In this document: one piece after another, positions 9,822 through 21,498 of the stretch
How the letters are laid out: every line of letters starts with the position of its first letter
Position numbering within the stretch: position 1 is the stretch's first letter
DNA from: Symbiodinium natans
Taxonomy: Eukaryota > Sar > Dinophyceae > Suessiales > Symbiodiniaceae
Assembly: GCA_905221605.1 (NCBI GenBank)
Contig: CAJNDS010000824.1
Coordinates: 130,001 to 177,500, forward strand
Reading direction: 5' to 3'
DNA: 47,500 bases
Translations under genes and position numbers: made by a program
Notes under the pieces: generated by a model
What the model was told of the DNA's origin: nothing
Seen by the model: only the letters and a program-made list of their open reading frames with translations
Databases searched by the model: none

Positions 9822-12800
9822 GAGATCTGCTGCTTCGCGCATGGCGAGGCGTGGCCATGTGCAGGGGTTTGGGCCTTTGGCCTGCAGAGGGGGAGGGTCT
9901 GATAGGCGCAGCGTTGTGGAGCACTCCTGCTGCCAATACCATACGTCCACCAGGCCTCGAACTAATGCCCCCCCCCCCCCCGTCCACCTCCGCCCGCACA
10001 GTACTTTTCCAGAGACCGCGCCCTACGTCTCTACATAGACTCTACATCCTCAACCCTCAGTTTGCACCTTAAACCCAAAACCATTCAGGAGCTGAGGGGG
10101 TGGGCCCCGGACCTCTACTCCTACTGGCTCTTGGTCTATGGAGGCGCAAGCCGCCCTGCGTGTCCTGAGAGGTTTAGGGTTTAGGGCTTAGGCCTTAGGT
10201 TTGTTGCATGCTCTCATACCCGGACTGGGGGCTTCTCTTGGCTAAGGTTTACTGGCGAATCAGAGAATGAGGTACCCTATGTAATACCTTACAGGGTATG
10301 TGGGGCCCTAATTCACCTAAATAAACCCTTGGAGGTGTATATTTATATATACACTTATTTAGGGCCGTAATCTAAGAACTGAGTGGTTTGGGGTTCGTAG
10401 TCCCCCGAACTCCTCCCCCAAGCCCAGCCCAGCTCGTGAGGCCGCCGCGGGGTCACCGGTGCTGGGACCTCGAGGGGCCTGGAGGGTTTCGGGTTTAGGG
10501 TTTCGGGTTTAGGGTTTCCGGTTTAGGGACTGCTCTTGCCTGACTGGTTCTCAATGGGAAATCCGTGAACATCAGGTGCGTTCTCTCTCTGTCTCGTCTC
10601 TCTGTCTCTCTGTGTCTCTATGTGTTTCTTTGTGTCTCTCTGTGTCTCTCTGTGTCTCCCTGTTTCCACCTTTCTCAATCTCTCCCTCTCTCTCTGCAAA
10701 TGGTTCCTGCGAACCATTGAACTCCCAGCACTGCGTAAGGCTGGTGATGACCTGAGGGTGCAGTGCAGGCCTTGGACACTGTCCTCAGCAGCTTCGTGAT
10801 GTGCCAAACCATCAAACCCTGACAAAACTGAATGAAACCCTACACCCCAAAACCCTGAAGGTCTGAAGCCCCAAGCAGATAAGCTCCTCTTGAAACAACA
10901 CCTCCTCGGCATTCCATCTTCCTGAGGCCCGTCGGGGCACGTCGCAAGGTGCGCTTTTGCGCCTCCTACCCGGACGTCTCCCAGGCTGCGTGTGTGCAGG
11001 GTCCAGGGTTCAGGGTTTCGGGCGGCCCGCCGAAAATCGCTTCAGAACGATTCGGCCACCATCATCTTGTGCGCTCAGAGACTGGAACTACCTGGCCCTT
11101 TAAGCCCTTAAGGTTTCGATCCTATAGGTCCTTTTAGGCTACAGAAAGCCCTCAGACCTCACGAAGCCCTCAGCCGCTCCTGCGCAGTGTCGTCGGGGTG
11201 CCGCTTGCGAGTTCGCCCATTCCAGGGAGGCCGGCCCGGATTTCGGTTGTTGGCTTGCTTTCAGGGCTCAGAGGTTTCGTGGTTTAGGGCTGAGGGCTCT
11301 TTTTGGAGTCTTTTTTTGGGGGGGCTTCGGGGGCTTCAGGGCTTTAGGAGCTTGGACCTTGCGGCTGAAGCGCTTTCAGTGGGCAACCCTCATCCCTCAA
11401 CCCTCAAACCCTATAGAATCTACTCCTTTACCCCCTCTACCCCCTACAACTATAAACCCTATACCCCCCACAACCCCTCTAACCCCTCTAACCCATATAA
11501 CCCTTTTAACCCCTATAGCCATCTATAAGCCCCTATAACCCCTCCAACCCCTATTAGAATCCAAACCACGGACATCCAGGAGGCCGCGATAGAGCTTCTG
11601 ACGGAAGCGCAAGAGCAGCAGGCGAGAGAGCTTTTGAGCGTACCCGCTGTGCGCCTTCCGATCTGCTCATCGGTTCCGTCCCGTAACGTGACGGTGTCTT
11701 CTGATGGTGTCTTGGGCAGGTTCCTGAAGCACTGACCGAAGACTTCTTCATGTGCCCCCTAAGGTTTCAGGGACCACGGGCTTATGGGTTTTAAGGTTGA
11801 AGGTGCCCTTTTCTGCCCATCACCTTGCCAGGTACCAGTACAAGACACTCTGGTGCCCCATCGGGGTGCAGCATGACTGGCAGACCTGCGTCTATGCCCA
11901 CAACTACCAGGCAGCTCTGCCCTTTCATCTTGCCCTGAGGGTTGAGGGTCTCAATGTTTTTACCCTAAACCCTAAGCCCTGAACCCTATACCCTCAACCC
12001 TGAACCCTAAGCCCTAAATCCTAAACCCCAACATGGAAGCTCAATGGTACTGCGTCTGCAGTCGACCATCAGCGCAGATGGGACACAACACCATCCACCT
12101 ACTCAGCTATTCGACTCCTTGCCTCTCATCCTGAGCTTCCACACCACGGCTCAACCTGAGAAGGCCCCTAAGTCTTCACCTTGAGGCTCCCAACCCCCTG
12201 AACCCGAAAATTTCACCGCCGGTTTGGCCGGGGCCTGCCCGGAGGCTGATTCCGGTGTTAGGCTCAGGGCTTTCGGTTTTGCGAATCCTGTTGTAGCATG
12301 CAGGATCATATATGGACCCGGCTCATATGAGAGAATTTCCAATGTGGCCCAAAATGTAGGGAGTCCCTGACGTTCTGACAGCAAGCTCCATATATGGTCG
12401 GGCGTCTGGCGTGTCCGGCCCCCCCCCCCCCCCCAATGGTATGGTCAGGTAGGGGGGGGGGGGGGGGCCGACCCTCGGCAAAACCCGTGTTTTGTGAGTG
12501 TTGTGCCTTGGGTTGAGGGAGCACGCTGTCGGGAAAACCTATGTGTGTGAGGCGTTTACCCCCCCCCCCTCCCCCTCCAGGTCTACGGTCTCTAACCCTA
12601 AACCCTAAACCCTGTCAAACCCCAAGCCCTAAACCCTAAACCAACCCTAAACCCTAAACCCTAAAACCAACCCCCAACCACACCACAGGGGGGGGGTTAA
12701 CCCTAAAACCTTTCAAACCCTAAACCCTAAACCCTAAACCCTAAACCTAAAACCACCCTAAACCCTAAACCCAAAACCAAACCCAAAACCCAAAACCTAA

Positions 12801-15800
12801 ACCCAAAACCTAAACCCTAAACCCTAAACCTAAACCCTAACCCTAAAACCAACCCCCAACCACACCACAGGGGGGGGGGGGTTCCAGACCATGGGGTGGG
12901 GGGGGAGGGGGGGGCCGGGGAGCACTGGACCATATATGGCCAGCTGCTTTCTGCTAGCCAGACACCTACAGCGGGGGATCAAGGCCCCAAGCCCTGAAGT
13001 ACTCCCCTCTAAGCACCCCAGAACCCCGAACCCCCTGAATACCCAACCTCCAAAACCCCCTCAACTCCCAACCCCGAACTCCTAAACAAGCACCGGAGGA
13101 AAAGCAACTGGAGGGCCCTATATAATCCCGCAAAGAATATACATATATATATATATATATGTATATATTATATTTTTTTTATATGCGGCCCTCCTTCCCT
13201 CATTGCTTCTAAGAACCACTTTCTTCCGCAGGATGCTCGGCGCAAAGTCTCCATTGGCTACGGGCCGCAGCCGTGCCCGCACTGGGCAAAGAAGGAGCCA
13301 CGAGAGTCTGGGGCTCAAAGCCCTAACGCCCTGAACCCCTAAACACCCTAAACCCTAAAACCTAAACCCTAAACCCTTCCTAGACCCCTGAACCCTAAAC
13401 CCTGAACCCTGAACCCTTGAACCCCGAACCCCGAACCCTGAACCCTTGAACCCCTAAGCCTTAAACCCTGAACCCCTGAACCCCTAAACCCCTGAACCCC
13501 TGAACCCCTGAGCCCCTGAACCCCTCAACCCTCAAACCCCAATCCGATATGTCAGTGTTGCCGGCCGGAGGATCCCAGCTTGCCGTACAACGAGCGCTGC
13601 CCCAAGGCCGGACAGGGTTTAGGGTTTAGGGTTTAGGGTTCAGGGTTCAGGGTTTAGGGTTTAGGGTTTAGGGTTTTGGGTTTAGGGTTCTGGGTTTTGG
13701 GTTTTGGGTTTTGGGTTAGGGGTTTACGTTTTGGGGTTTGGGGTTTAGGTTTTCGGGTTGGGGGGCCTCCGGAATTAGGCCAAACCCTGAGCCCTGAAGC
13801 AAAGTTTAGGGGTCTTAGGGTTAGGAACTGTGGAATTTTGGGCATTTTAGGGTTTTGGACTTTTAGGATATCGGGAATGTGTATAGGAATTTAGGGCTAG
13901 TGAAGGAACTGCGGAATTTTGGAATCTAGGGATCCAAGCCAAGACCCCAAACCCGCAGCGCATGGGGATTCAGGGGACCTCGCGGTCTCGTTTAGGCTTC
14001 AGGTTAGGGTTTAGGGTTTAGGGTTTGGGGTTTGGGGTTTAGGGTTTAGGGTTTCGGGTTTAGGGTTTAGGGTTTAGGGGCTCTGAGAGTTCAGGCTTCG
14101 AGGCTGTCAGGTTTTTTTGGCACCAGGTGGTTCAGGGTTCATCCTGAACCCTCCTAATCCTCAAGCCCCAAACCCTCAAACCCTCAACCCTACAACCAAA
14201 ACTATTGCAAGCCACCCTCAACCCTACAAAACTCCACAACCCAAGAAACTATGGCATTCAAACCCTTAAAACCCTAAACCCTGATTTACCCCCAAACCCT
14301 AAACCCTAAACCCTAAACCCTAAACCCTAAACCCTAAACCCTTAAACCCTTAAATCCTTAAACCCCGAAAGCCTTGGCTTTGCCCAGGGCTTGCGCTGTC
14401 CTTACGCGCACGGCGCCAAAGAGCAGCTCTACCATCCTCGCTACTTCAGGCCCAGCCTCCTGGCGTCCTGGGTTTAGGGTTTAGGGTTTAGGGTTTGGGG
14501 TTTAGGGTTCAGGCCCAGCCTCCTGGATTCTTGGGTTGTTTTCAGGGTTCACCCGGCCTCTTGGGGGGCCCGTCCAGCAAAAACGAGCTTCTGGGTAGGG
14601 CTCTCGGTTTGGGTGTCGGGTCATGCGGGCTTATTTGGGATGCTGGGGTCATCGGACGCGGATATTGGGGAGATATGAGGGATGTGCATGCACAGGGGAA
14701 AGGAGCAGCCCGCAATGCTTTGATCCCCCCCAGAACCCATTAGCGAAACCCTAAACCCTAGACCCTAAACCCTAAGCCCTAAACCCTAAACCCTAAACCC
14801 TAAACCCTAAACCCTAAACCCTAAACCCTAAACCCTAAACCCTAAACCCTAAACCCTAACCCTAAGCTTTGCATGGGGCCATGTGCGCCGCAGCGGCCCA
14901 GGGTCGACTTTGCAGCCTTCCGATATCACCAGTACGTATCGACTTGGGGGTTTTAAGGGTTTAGGGTTTCGGGTTTAGGGTTTAGGGTTTCGGGTTGAGG
15001 CTCATATTCTTGGCAAGTGTTTTTTCGGATACCTTGTCAGACTGCAGCACATGGTGCAGAAAATCGAGGGTTTCAAGATCCTGACCTGACGTAGCCTCTT
15101 GTGTGATGCAGCTTCGATGTGCGTTGCTCGCTTCCAACTTTTTCCACTCAAGATGAAGCCTTTTCTTGAGAGTCATTGGCAACATCTTTCGTGGCCCCCC
15201 GCGATGGTTGGGTTTTGACTTGTGCAGCACTCGCCCAACCCTGGTCTGAAAGACATGGTACAGACTTCCAATGTGAGCGTGGTTTGGGCTCCTGCTTCTT
15301 ATAAGCTTTCGACCTTGATTGGACAGTGCTGATTATACATGCTTCTGGAATGGAAAAGCTTCAGTGCGGCCGCCGGGGCGTGTGTACTTCAAGCGCTGTT
15401 TCAGCTCTGTGTCTTCTCCTGCAGGTAACTTGGGCTACGCTTCAACCTCTCGACGCAGTTTTCCCTTCGGGCTAGTTGATGTACAGGTGGCTGGTCTACG
15501 CTCTTGTTCAGTTGACCGGGTCTGTTCTGCAAGAGGTGAAGCTGCACCTCATGGCACAAACTTGGAGGCAAAGTTTGAGGCTGTCTTCTGAACTTGTGGG
15601 CTTGCGCAGGCTGTGCCCCCTGCGCCGTGCTTCCAATGGTTGGGAGCCGTCTTTAATTGGTTGAAGCACTCAGCCATGCTTTGATCGTCGTGTGCTTGGG
15701 CCATGGTTGCTGCTCCATGGCTCTCCTGGTGGCAATGCGGCCTTGACGTCCAGTGCTGGGGGATTGGGTTCTCAAGTGCTGTGAGGGCCCTGAGGGCAAA

Positions 15801-17898
15801 GCTGCACACACTTTTCATCAGACTCTCAGTGGTCTGATTGCAAGAACTCTAACGTCAGGACCAGTCGCAGGCTGCTGCAAAAGAGGGCAACGAGATGTCG
15901 CTTTCACACATGCTTAGCTACGCCGTCTTTCCCATCAGCTACCAGCCACTGCAGCGGAGCCCGAAGAAACGTTCTCCAAGAATGAGGCTCATATTCTTGG
16001 CAAGTGGTTTTTCGGATACCTTGTCAGACTGCAGCACATGGTGCAGAAAATCGAGGGTTTCAAGATCCTGGCCTGACGTAGCCTCTTGTGTGATGCAGCT
16101 TCGATGTGCGTTGCTCGCTTCCAACTTTTTCCACTCAAGATGAAGCCTTTTCTTGAGAGTCATTGGCAACATCTTTCGTGGCCCACCCTGGCTGCGCCCC
16201 CACCCTGTTGGGTTTCTCAAGTGCTGTGAGGGCCCTGAGGGCAAAGCTGCACACACTTTTCATCAGACTCTCAGTGGTCTGATTGCAAGAACTCTAACCT
16301 CAGGACCAGTCGCAGGCTGCTGCAAAAGAGGGCAACGAGATGTCGCTTTCACACATGCTTAGCTACGCCGTCTTTCCCGTCAGCTACCAGCCACTGCAGC
16401 GGAGCCCGAAGAAACGTTCTCCAAGAATTAGGGTTTAGGGTTTCGGGTTTTAAACCCTAAACCCTAAACCCTAAACCCAAAACCCTGAACACTAAAAACC
16501 TAAAACCTAAACCCCAACTTCGAGCCGCCTCAGAACCGTGGTCTGCCGCGACGTGCGCTCCAAGGCACGCGCCGGGAGTGAAGGGCCATGCCGTTTGGTG
16601 GGTCTCAGTGGTCCTAAACCCTAAACCCTAATCCCTAAACCCTAAACCCTAAGCCCTAAACCCTAAACCCCAAACCCTAAACCCAAAGCCCAAAGCCCAA
16701 AACCCTAAACCTTAAACCCGATGTTGAGGGTGTAGGATCTACATCAAAGGAAGGCTTTGGAGGCATTCGAGGTGCCCGGACATTGTCCCAACCTCAGCCT
16801 TTGTAGAAAGGGGGTTTTAGGGTTTCAGGGTTCAGGGTCTAGATTTCCTGTCACCCCCATGTCTTTGACCTCCGTAGTTGTTTTGTTGGTCTTGGCTGTG
16901 TGAAGTAATGTGCGCCTGTGCAAAGTCATGCAAACGTGCAATCTCATCCACGCAGGCCTGTCCCCGAGCGCACCTGTGCGCCTTCTTCCACCGACGGGCA
17001 GAGCGCCGACGGCTGGCCAACGATGATGGCCGGACATGTTAGGACCTAGGATCTTGTCTCTATTGGCGTCGTCTTGGAGCTTCCGGGTACATCATCTCTT
17101 ACTTTTTCCTGCTGCGCCGGAAAGCTGTCAGATACGGACTACAGCAGACCTTTGGCTGAGGAGGCGGGAGAGCGGCCTGAGCAGCTTTGGTCGTTTTTTT
17201 TGCACGCAGAGCATGTGGCATGGTGAGGCTTTGCCGGCAGAGTGGAAGTCGGAATTCCTGCGGCCGCCCTTCAGTGATGCGTGCCGGACTTGGAGGGAAA
17301 TCCGATTTCCGTTTCTTCCGTTCTGCAAGCGGAGGCCGGCAGAAGCGATGCGGCCACTGCATTGGGAGCTTGCTCGGAAACCCTAAACCCTAAACCCTAA
17401 ACCCTAAACCCTAAACCCTAAACCCTAAACCCTAAACCCTAAACCCTAAACTCTAAACTGCATGCTCTAAACCCTAAACCCTAAACCCTAAACCCCAAAC
17501 CCGAAGCCCGAAACCCGAAACCCGAACCCTATTGCTCTTCTGTGGCCGAGGCCCTCAGAGGCCCCGTTGCCTCCAGGAGGCCTGATGCCAGGCACCAGCT
17601 GAGGGCCGCAGTGGCTTGCTGGGACAGGGTCTGTGTTCGGGTTTCTTGAGGTTTAGGGTTTAGGGTTTAGGGTTTAGGGTTTAGGGTTTAGGGTTTAGGG
17701 TCTAGGGTTTCCATGAGATTCCCCTGCATGGCCCGAGATTCCCCCCTAACCCCCTACACCCCAAAACCCCAAAAGGTCCACCCCTAAGTTTTTCCAGGTG
17801 GCAACTTTGACTCGAACCCGTGGTCGCAAGAGGCGCAGGGAGGCTCAGACTCTGTTTCTTTTGGGGCAATGCCATTCAACACAGTAGCTCCTCAGTAG
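9822..17898 (+). CDS. CCCH tandem zinc-finger RNA-binding protein (Unkempt/plant-TZF-like) in about 15 tiny exons
   Basis: Exons, partly phase-checked: 9822-9848, 10089-10171, 10423-10485, 10927-10975, 11188-11226, 11580-11639, 11720-11763, 11832-11910, 13232-13305, 13579-13606, 14388-14449, 16534-16564, 16956-17015, 17592-17628, 17798-17898 (TAG). Joins create CCCH fingers: RFCASYPD+CRRGAACEFAHS (Cx5Cx5Cx3H), TLWCPIGVQHDWQTCVYAHN, NERCPK+GLRCPYAHGAKEQ, and VVCRDVRSK+ACPRAHLCAF followed by FH (Cx7Cx5Cx3H). An earlier CCFAHGE is a partial finger. LYHPRYFR resembles the HP-x-RYR spacer of TZF proteins. The C-terminal tail is polar (SNPWSQEAQGGSDSVSFGAM). CCCH families bind mRNA and control decay or translation. 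Donors are GT, GC and GA, acceptors AG. Several introns are tel-repeat rich. First exon(s), the exon at 10423 and the two exons after 17015 are least sure; an in-frame TAG at 17040 is the alternative end. Confidence 0.85.
10313..10366. repeat. Short palindrome between zinc-finger exons
   Basis: CCTAAATAA and TTATTTAGG flank GTGTATA...TATACAC, giving a stem with an AT core. It may be a small foldback element or an intron structure. It sits in the intron between the exons at 10089 and 10423. Confidence 0.6.
10570..10697. repeat. CT/TCTG microsatellite in an intron
   Basis: Imperfect CTCTCTGTGTCTC units over about 125 nt, giving a pyrimidine-rich strand in the intron before exon 10927. Confidence 0.85.
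12420..12472. repeat. Facing C and G homopolymer runs
   Basis: About 16 C, then CAATGGTATGGTCAGGTA, then about 17 G. The runs can pair as a hairpin. Homopolymers of C or G of 12-25 nt recur near 1107, 2475, 9968, 21187, 29200 and 31378, and may be collapsed or miscounted in the assembly. Confidence 0.7.
12593..12872. repeat. CCCTAAA array complex in a zinc-finger intron
   Basis: CCCTAAA, CCAACCCTAAA and CCCAAAA units in blocks. The block AACCAACCCCCAACCACACCACAGG followed by G-run occurs twice (12663-12698 and 12846-12880), so this is a local tandem duplication. It lies in the 1.3-kb intron between the exons at 11832 and 13232. Confidence 0.85.
14742..14865. repeat. CCCTAAA array
   Basis: About 17 CCCTAAA units with few variants, inside the long intron between zinc-finger exons 14388-14449 and 16534-16564. 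Confidence 0.9.
14866..14948 (+). other. Exon-like island inside a zinc-finger intron
   Basis: About 80 nt between a CCCTAAA array (left) and a TTTAGGG array (right). After GCGCCGCAG it reads RPRVDFAAFRYHQYVST. The zinc-finger reading FR-TVVC joins exon 14388 to 16534 without it, so it would be an alternative exon, a decayed duplicate exon or a pseudo-exon. The island at 16721-16812 has the same flanks and is also skipped in the model. Confidence 0.4.
15000..16428. repeat. Intronic segmental duplication
   Basis: Block A (15000-15200) recurs at 15985-16185, and block B (15765-15984) recurs at 16206-16428, at over 95 percent identity by eye. The first copy has about 565 nt between A and B that the second lacks, so one copy carries an insertion or the other a deletion. 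All of it lies in one intron of the zinc-finger gene. ORFs in it are on both strands and repeat with the blocks. Confidence 0.85.
17382..17525. repeat. CCCTAAA array
   Basis: About 18 units ending in CCCGAAA variants, upstream of the small exon at 17592. A matching TTTAGGG array at 17650-17710 follows that exon. Confidence 0.9.
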
Positions 17899-17997
17899 CA
17901 CTGAGGGTGTTTTTCTTTCAAAGGAACTGGGTATCAAAGGAGGTGTTATCCAAGAGAGCCGCACATCTTCGTGAGAGTGAGATTCGGCAGGTTGCAA

Positions 17998-18076
17998 AGA
18001 GAGGGAGGGACAGCGAGAAAGAGAGAGAGAGGAGAGAGAGGAGAGAGAGGAGAGAGAGGAGAGAGAGAGAGCGAGA
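17998..18076. repeat. GA-rich purine tract
   Basis: About 80 nt of GAGAGAGAGGAGAGAG repeats just downstream of the zinc-finger stop. The ORFs of Arg/Glu dipeptides it produces are artefacts. Confidence 0.9.
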
Positions 18077-18395
18077 TTGAGATTGCTCGTGCCGAGTTTC
18101 CCGGAAAGCGTGGCACCACTGAAGCTGCTCGGCTTGGGAATCTTCAAAGAAGTTGGGTGTGGGGTCTACTTGGTGTCTTTGGCGAACTTTTTTCCGGGCT
18201 TAGGTTTGCTAGTCGTCGGTGTGTCGGTCTTTTTCCAAGTTTCAGGAATGTTGACTGCTCTCACAACCCAGTGATGTTTGGAGGAATGCTTGTACTTGAG
18301 TCAAGAACACGAACGCAGTTAGACATGTACCCGTCGTAGGCCTAGGCATGCGTTTGGAGTTGGTACGGATTTCGTGCGTCGGTACCCTTGCCCAG

Positions 18396-18711
18396 GCTCT
18401 CTTCGCTGCAACTGAACTTGGAACTTGGCTCGCAGGTTGGACTTCAGGGGATCCCGAAAACGCTGTGTCTGACTTTGTGGCTTTCTTTATGGGATTCATA
18501 GGCCACTTAAAGCTGCCAGTGCATGTCTGCGCACACTCATCTCTCGGTCTCTCGCAACCTTCTGCAGCTACTTGTGGACCTTACTACGGTCATGTACCGT
18601 TGCAGGGCCTCTGGCATATTGGCAGACGTCGGCATGCAGCCCATGCACCCTGCGCAGGACCTGGCACAAGCTTTCCGCTTCTCGAAGGACACGCCCAGGA
18701 CGCCCCCTTGA
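18396..18711 (+). CDS. Terminal exons of an unrecognised gene
   Basis: The clear part is 18568-18711. After TTCTGCAG it reads LLVDLTTVMYRCRASGILAD, continues VGMQPMHPAQDLAQAFRFSK and stops at TGA 18709-18711. A likely upstream exon, 18396-18435, follows TGCCCAG and reads ALFAATELGTWLA with a GT donor. The phases of these two do not match directly, so another exon or donor is missing. No family recognised. Hydrophobic reading frames at 18077-18340 may hold further exons. Confidence 0.4.
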
Positions 18712-19560
18712 ATTCGCCAATGGTGCACACGTGATACCGTATCAGAGTCTTGAAGCTTCAGCTTCATATTCTCAACCTGTAGCCGAGTTTCCACCGCGGC
18801 TTCCTCGGTGACTCTCCGAGTGCCTCAGCTGTGTCCGTTCCTAGCCTCAACGTCCGCCCTTTGGCCCAAGCCCACAGTGATGCTGATATCGAATGAATCG
18901 TGATGGCTCGCGATGCTTTATCATGAGGTTTCATGGCCTAGGTGATGCTGTCGATGGGTCGAACATATGCAGGACCAGTTTTGTAGATGGAGAGGAAGGG
19001 CGGCAGAATTTATAAGCAACAAGAGGTGTGCTCCGAATCAAGGCGCAAAGCTCACCATCGCCTGTGCACCTCTCGCTCAGTTCAACCTTTTCAGCATGCA
19101 TCACAACCCGCAGCGATAGGCCATAGACCTAACGTCTCTGCTGCGGCTTGATAGACACGTTTTCAACGGCGCGTGCCTCTGGTCGTTTACCATGCCGTGC
19201 ACCGTGGCCGTGTGATCATTCCCATCGGTCGGAGACCGGGTGCCTTCCCCAGACAAGCGGGCAAAGCCGCAAGAGGGTGTGAACAGCAAGCAGCGTACCT
19301 TTCCTGCGCGGTCGCAACAGTTTCTGACAGAGTGCGAGAGTTGAGCCGAGGGCATCATGTCTGCGGATGCCAGCACGTCACTGGCAACGGAGGTCGGCGG
19401 CATGCCTCTTCGATTCCTTTGCATGGTAGGATGAGCCTGGGATCATCGCTGTTGCTTTCTTAGGCTGTCGTACCGGCGCCCACTAATGGTTATCTTCAAC
19501 ACCGCCTCACATCATGTCTGTGCACCCCTAGGCTGACTGTAGGCGATATACCCCAAGCCC
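18712..19560. other. No supportable gene
   Basis: ORFs of about 100 codons on both strands at 19101-19463 overlap in antisense, and neither has a motif or splice context. No telomeric arrays until 19557. Confidence 0.4.
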
Positions 19561-19616
19561 TAAACCCTAAACCCTAAACCCTAATCTGCCCTAAACCCTA
19601 AACCCTAATCTCAGAG

Positions 19617-20385
19617 GTGCCTTCCCAGGACTACTACTCTGCCAGAGAGTCGTCGGGGGCCTCGACGCGGAGGTTTAGTTCCTCCAACCTCCCGAAAGCC
19701 CCACACCCAGTTTTGCAAGCGTCCTGACGTATCCCTCGAAGTAGAACCCGAGGCAGCCCGCAAAACCCTTTCACTCCAAATCCAAGGTCATAGAGAGAAT
19801 GAGACCTGGACCTCCAACCCTGTACCCCCCAAAAACACCTTACTTCCACGTGAACCCGAAACCCGCCTAGGCCCTTTCAAAGCCAGGGTGCACCTCTGAG
19901 GCCCCATGAGAGCTTTTTGCCTCCCCCCGCCGCTTGGGCCTTGGCGTCGGGATTGTGGGGGTGGAGGGCGTGGATTCTAAGTTAGGGTCCCTTTTTCGGA
20001 GGTGCTTGGTAACACTTGCACAGAGGGGGGCCCGAGTTGTGAAGCCCTTAACCCCAAAAGGGAATGTAGCTTCAAGGGCACCTGGTTTGAGGGGTTGGTG
20101 AGCTAAAAACCCAAGGTGTGTAGAGCACTCAGGAACGTTTGAAGGGGGATTTCAGGGGGTGTCACGAGCTTGCAGATCTATCCTAAGACCCTCAAGCCGA
20201 AACAGCCGAAGATGGGGCCACTTCTCTAAACTGTGGTCCCTGTTGGGAAGGGGACTTCTGGGGCCTTGCGAAGTTAGGGGTACCTGAGTGGTTCCTAGGT
20301 GTCCTGGTGATGGGGATGGATCATTGCAGTTATTGATCTTCAACGAGGAGTTCCTAGGAAGCGCGAGTCATCAGCTCGTGCTGCT

Positions 20386-20432
<47 letters not shown>

Positions 20433-21498
20433 GTGCTCCGGTGAAGTATGCGGACTGACGCAGTGGAAATCTACTCCCAACTTCTTCACTTGCCGTTCCC
20501 CGTAAACCTTGAGCCCTTAACGCCCTAAACCTCAAGGTCCCCGAGGAAAAGTGCCGAGTAGGTTCCGCGAATGGGCCGTCCTTTGAGACCTTTCCCATTT
20601 TCTTGTTGTTGCTGGTGGCCTATAGTATGCCGCAACCACATTCTGCTCCCCCGACCCTAAACCCTAAAGTCAGGTTCTGGCTCAAGCCAGAGAGCCGAGG
20701 CCCGAAAGCCCCAACCGCGGCACTCACTCAACCTCAGCAAGCACCAGGCATCCAGTCTTCCAGAATCCTCTGAGATGCCCTTACCGGCCTCGAAACCCTA
20801 AACCCTAAACCCTAAACCCTAAAGCCTAAACCCTAAACCCTAAACCCTAAACCCCAAGCCCTAAAAACCAAACCCTAAACCCGAAACCCTAAACCCCAAA
20901 CCCTCAACCTCAAACGACGCCCTCCCAAGGTGGCGCCGCGGAGCGCTCCGCGCGTGGCGCATCGAAGCTCGATGCCCTTCCCGCTCGAGGCTCCGCGGCG
21001 GCCGGGGCCTTGGTTTCTTACGGGAGGCTTTGGGGCTGTAGTGTTTAGGGTTTGGGGTTTGGGGTTTAGGGTTTCGGGTTTCGGGGTTTAGGGTTTAGGG
21101 TTGAGGGTTTAAGGGGCGTAAGGGTTCTTTGGGGCTTGAGGGGTTTCCAGTGTTTTGACGATGCTAGTTCGCAGCCTGCTGCTGTGTTGGGGGGGGGGGG
21201 GGGGGGGGAGAGGGATCCGTGTCCTGTGCCTCAGGTCTGTGGAGATGGCCGTGATTGGTGGGATGCCTAGGACCTTGCTTGAGCCTCCCATGCGCAGCGG
21301 TCTCGAACCCTCGAAGCGCTTCTGAGGTGATACCGGTGATACCTCAGGGGGTACCACGCGCACCTCCTCAGCTCCCGACTGGCGAGCGCAGAAGAGGCCC
21401 GGCTCCTCAATCCTCGGTTCGCTGCGCAGCACCGTCAGCAACCCGAGCAGAGAACTGAACGCAGCCAAGCCACTTTGGGATTTCGCGATTCCGTGTAA
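19617..21498 (+). CDS. Multi-exon gene of unknown function, 3' part
   Basis: Exons: 19617-19672 (VPSQDYYSARESSGASTR, donor GTTTAG), 20674-20736 (VLAQAREPRPESPNRGTHST, GC donor GCAAGC), 20930-21012 (begins VAPRSAPRVAHRSSMPFPLE, donor GTTTCT) and 21372-21498, the last reading SRLASAEEARLLNPRFAAQH and ending RDSV at TAA 21496-21498. The last three joins agree in phase. The first exon ends in a phase that does not meet the second, so one exon is probably missing. The product is polar and low-complexity. CCCTAAA arrays precede exons 1 to 3 and TTTAGGG follows the third. The intron after the first exon contains an 18S rRNA fragment. A 189-codon antisense ORF (21109-21678) overlaps it and is rejected. 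Confidence 0.5.
20306..20464 (+). pseudogene. 18S rRNA 3'-domain fragment inserted in an intron
   Basis: The stretch carries the nearly universal 18S signature CTTTGTACACACCGCCCGTC (20398-20417) preceded by the TTCAACGAGGAGTTCCTAGG region and followed by CTCCTACCGATTGAGTG. Homology starts abruptly near GTGATGGGGATGG and fades after GGACTGACGCAGT. Several normally conserved positions differ, mostly A to G or C changes (GATGGATCATTGCAG, GCTGCTTACG, GAGTGCTCCGG). It is a fragment of about 160 nt, not a gene, lying between exon-like pieces. Inferred origin: an rDNA-derived insertion that has drifted. Confidence 0.9.
20786..20908. repeat. CCCTAAA array
   Basis: Units of CCCTAAA with CCCCAAG and CCCGAAA variants directly upstream of the exon at 20930. 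A TTTAGGG/TTTCGGG patch at 21041-21110 follows that exon. Confidence 0.85.

Noticed and set aside
16721-16812. An additional zinc-finger exon reading EGFGGIR
   Set aside because: Including it would break the Cx7C spacing that the direct join of exons 16534-16564 and 16956-17015 produces.
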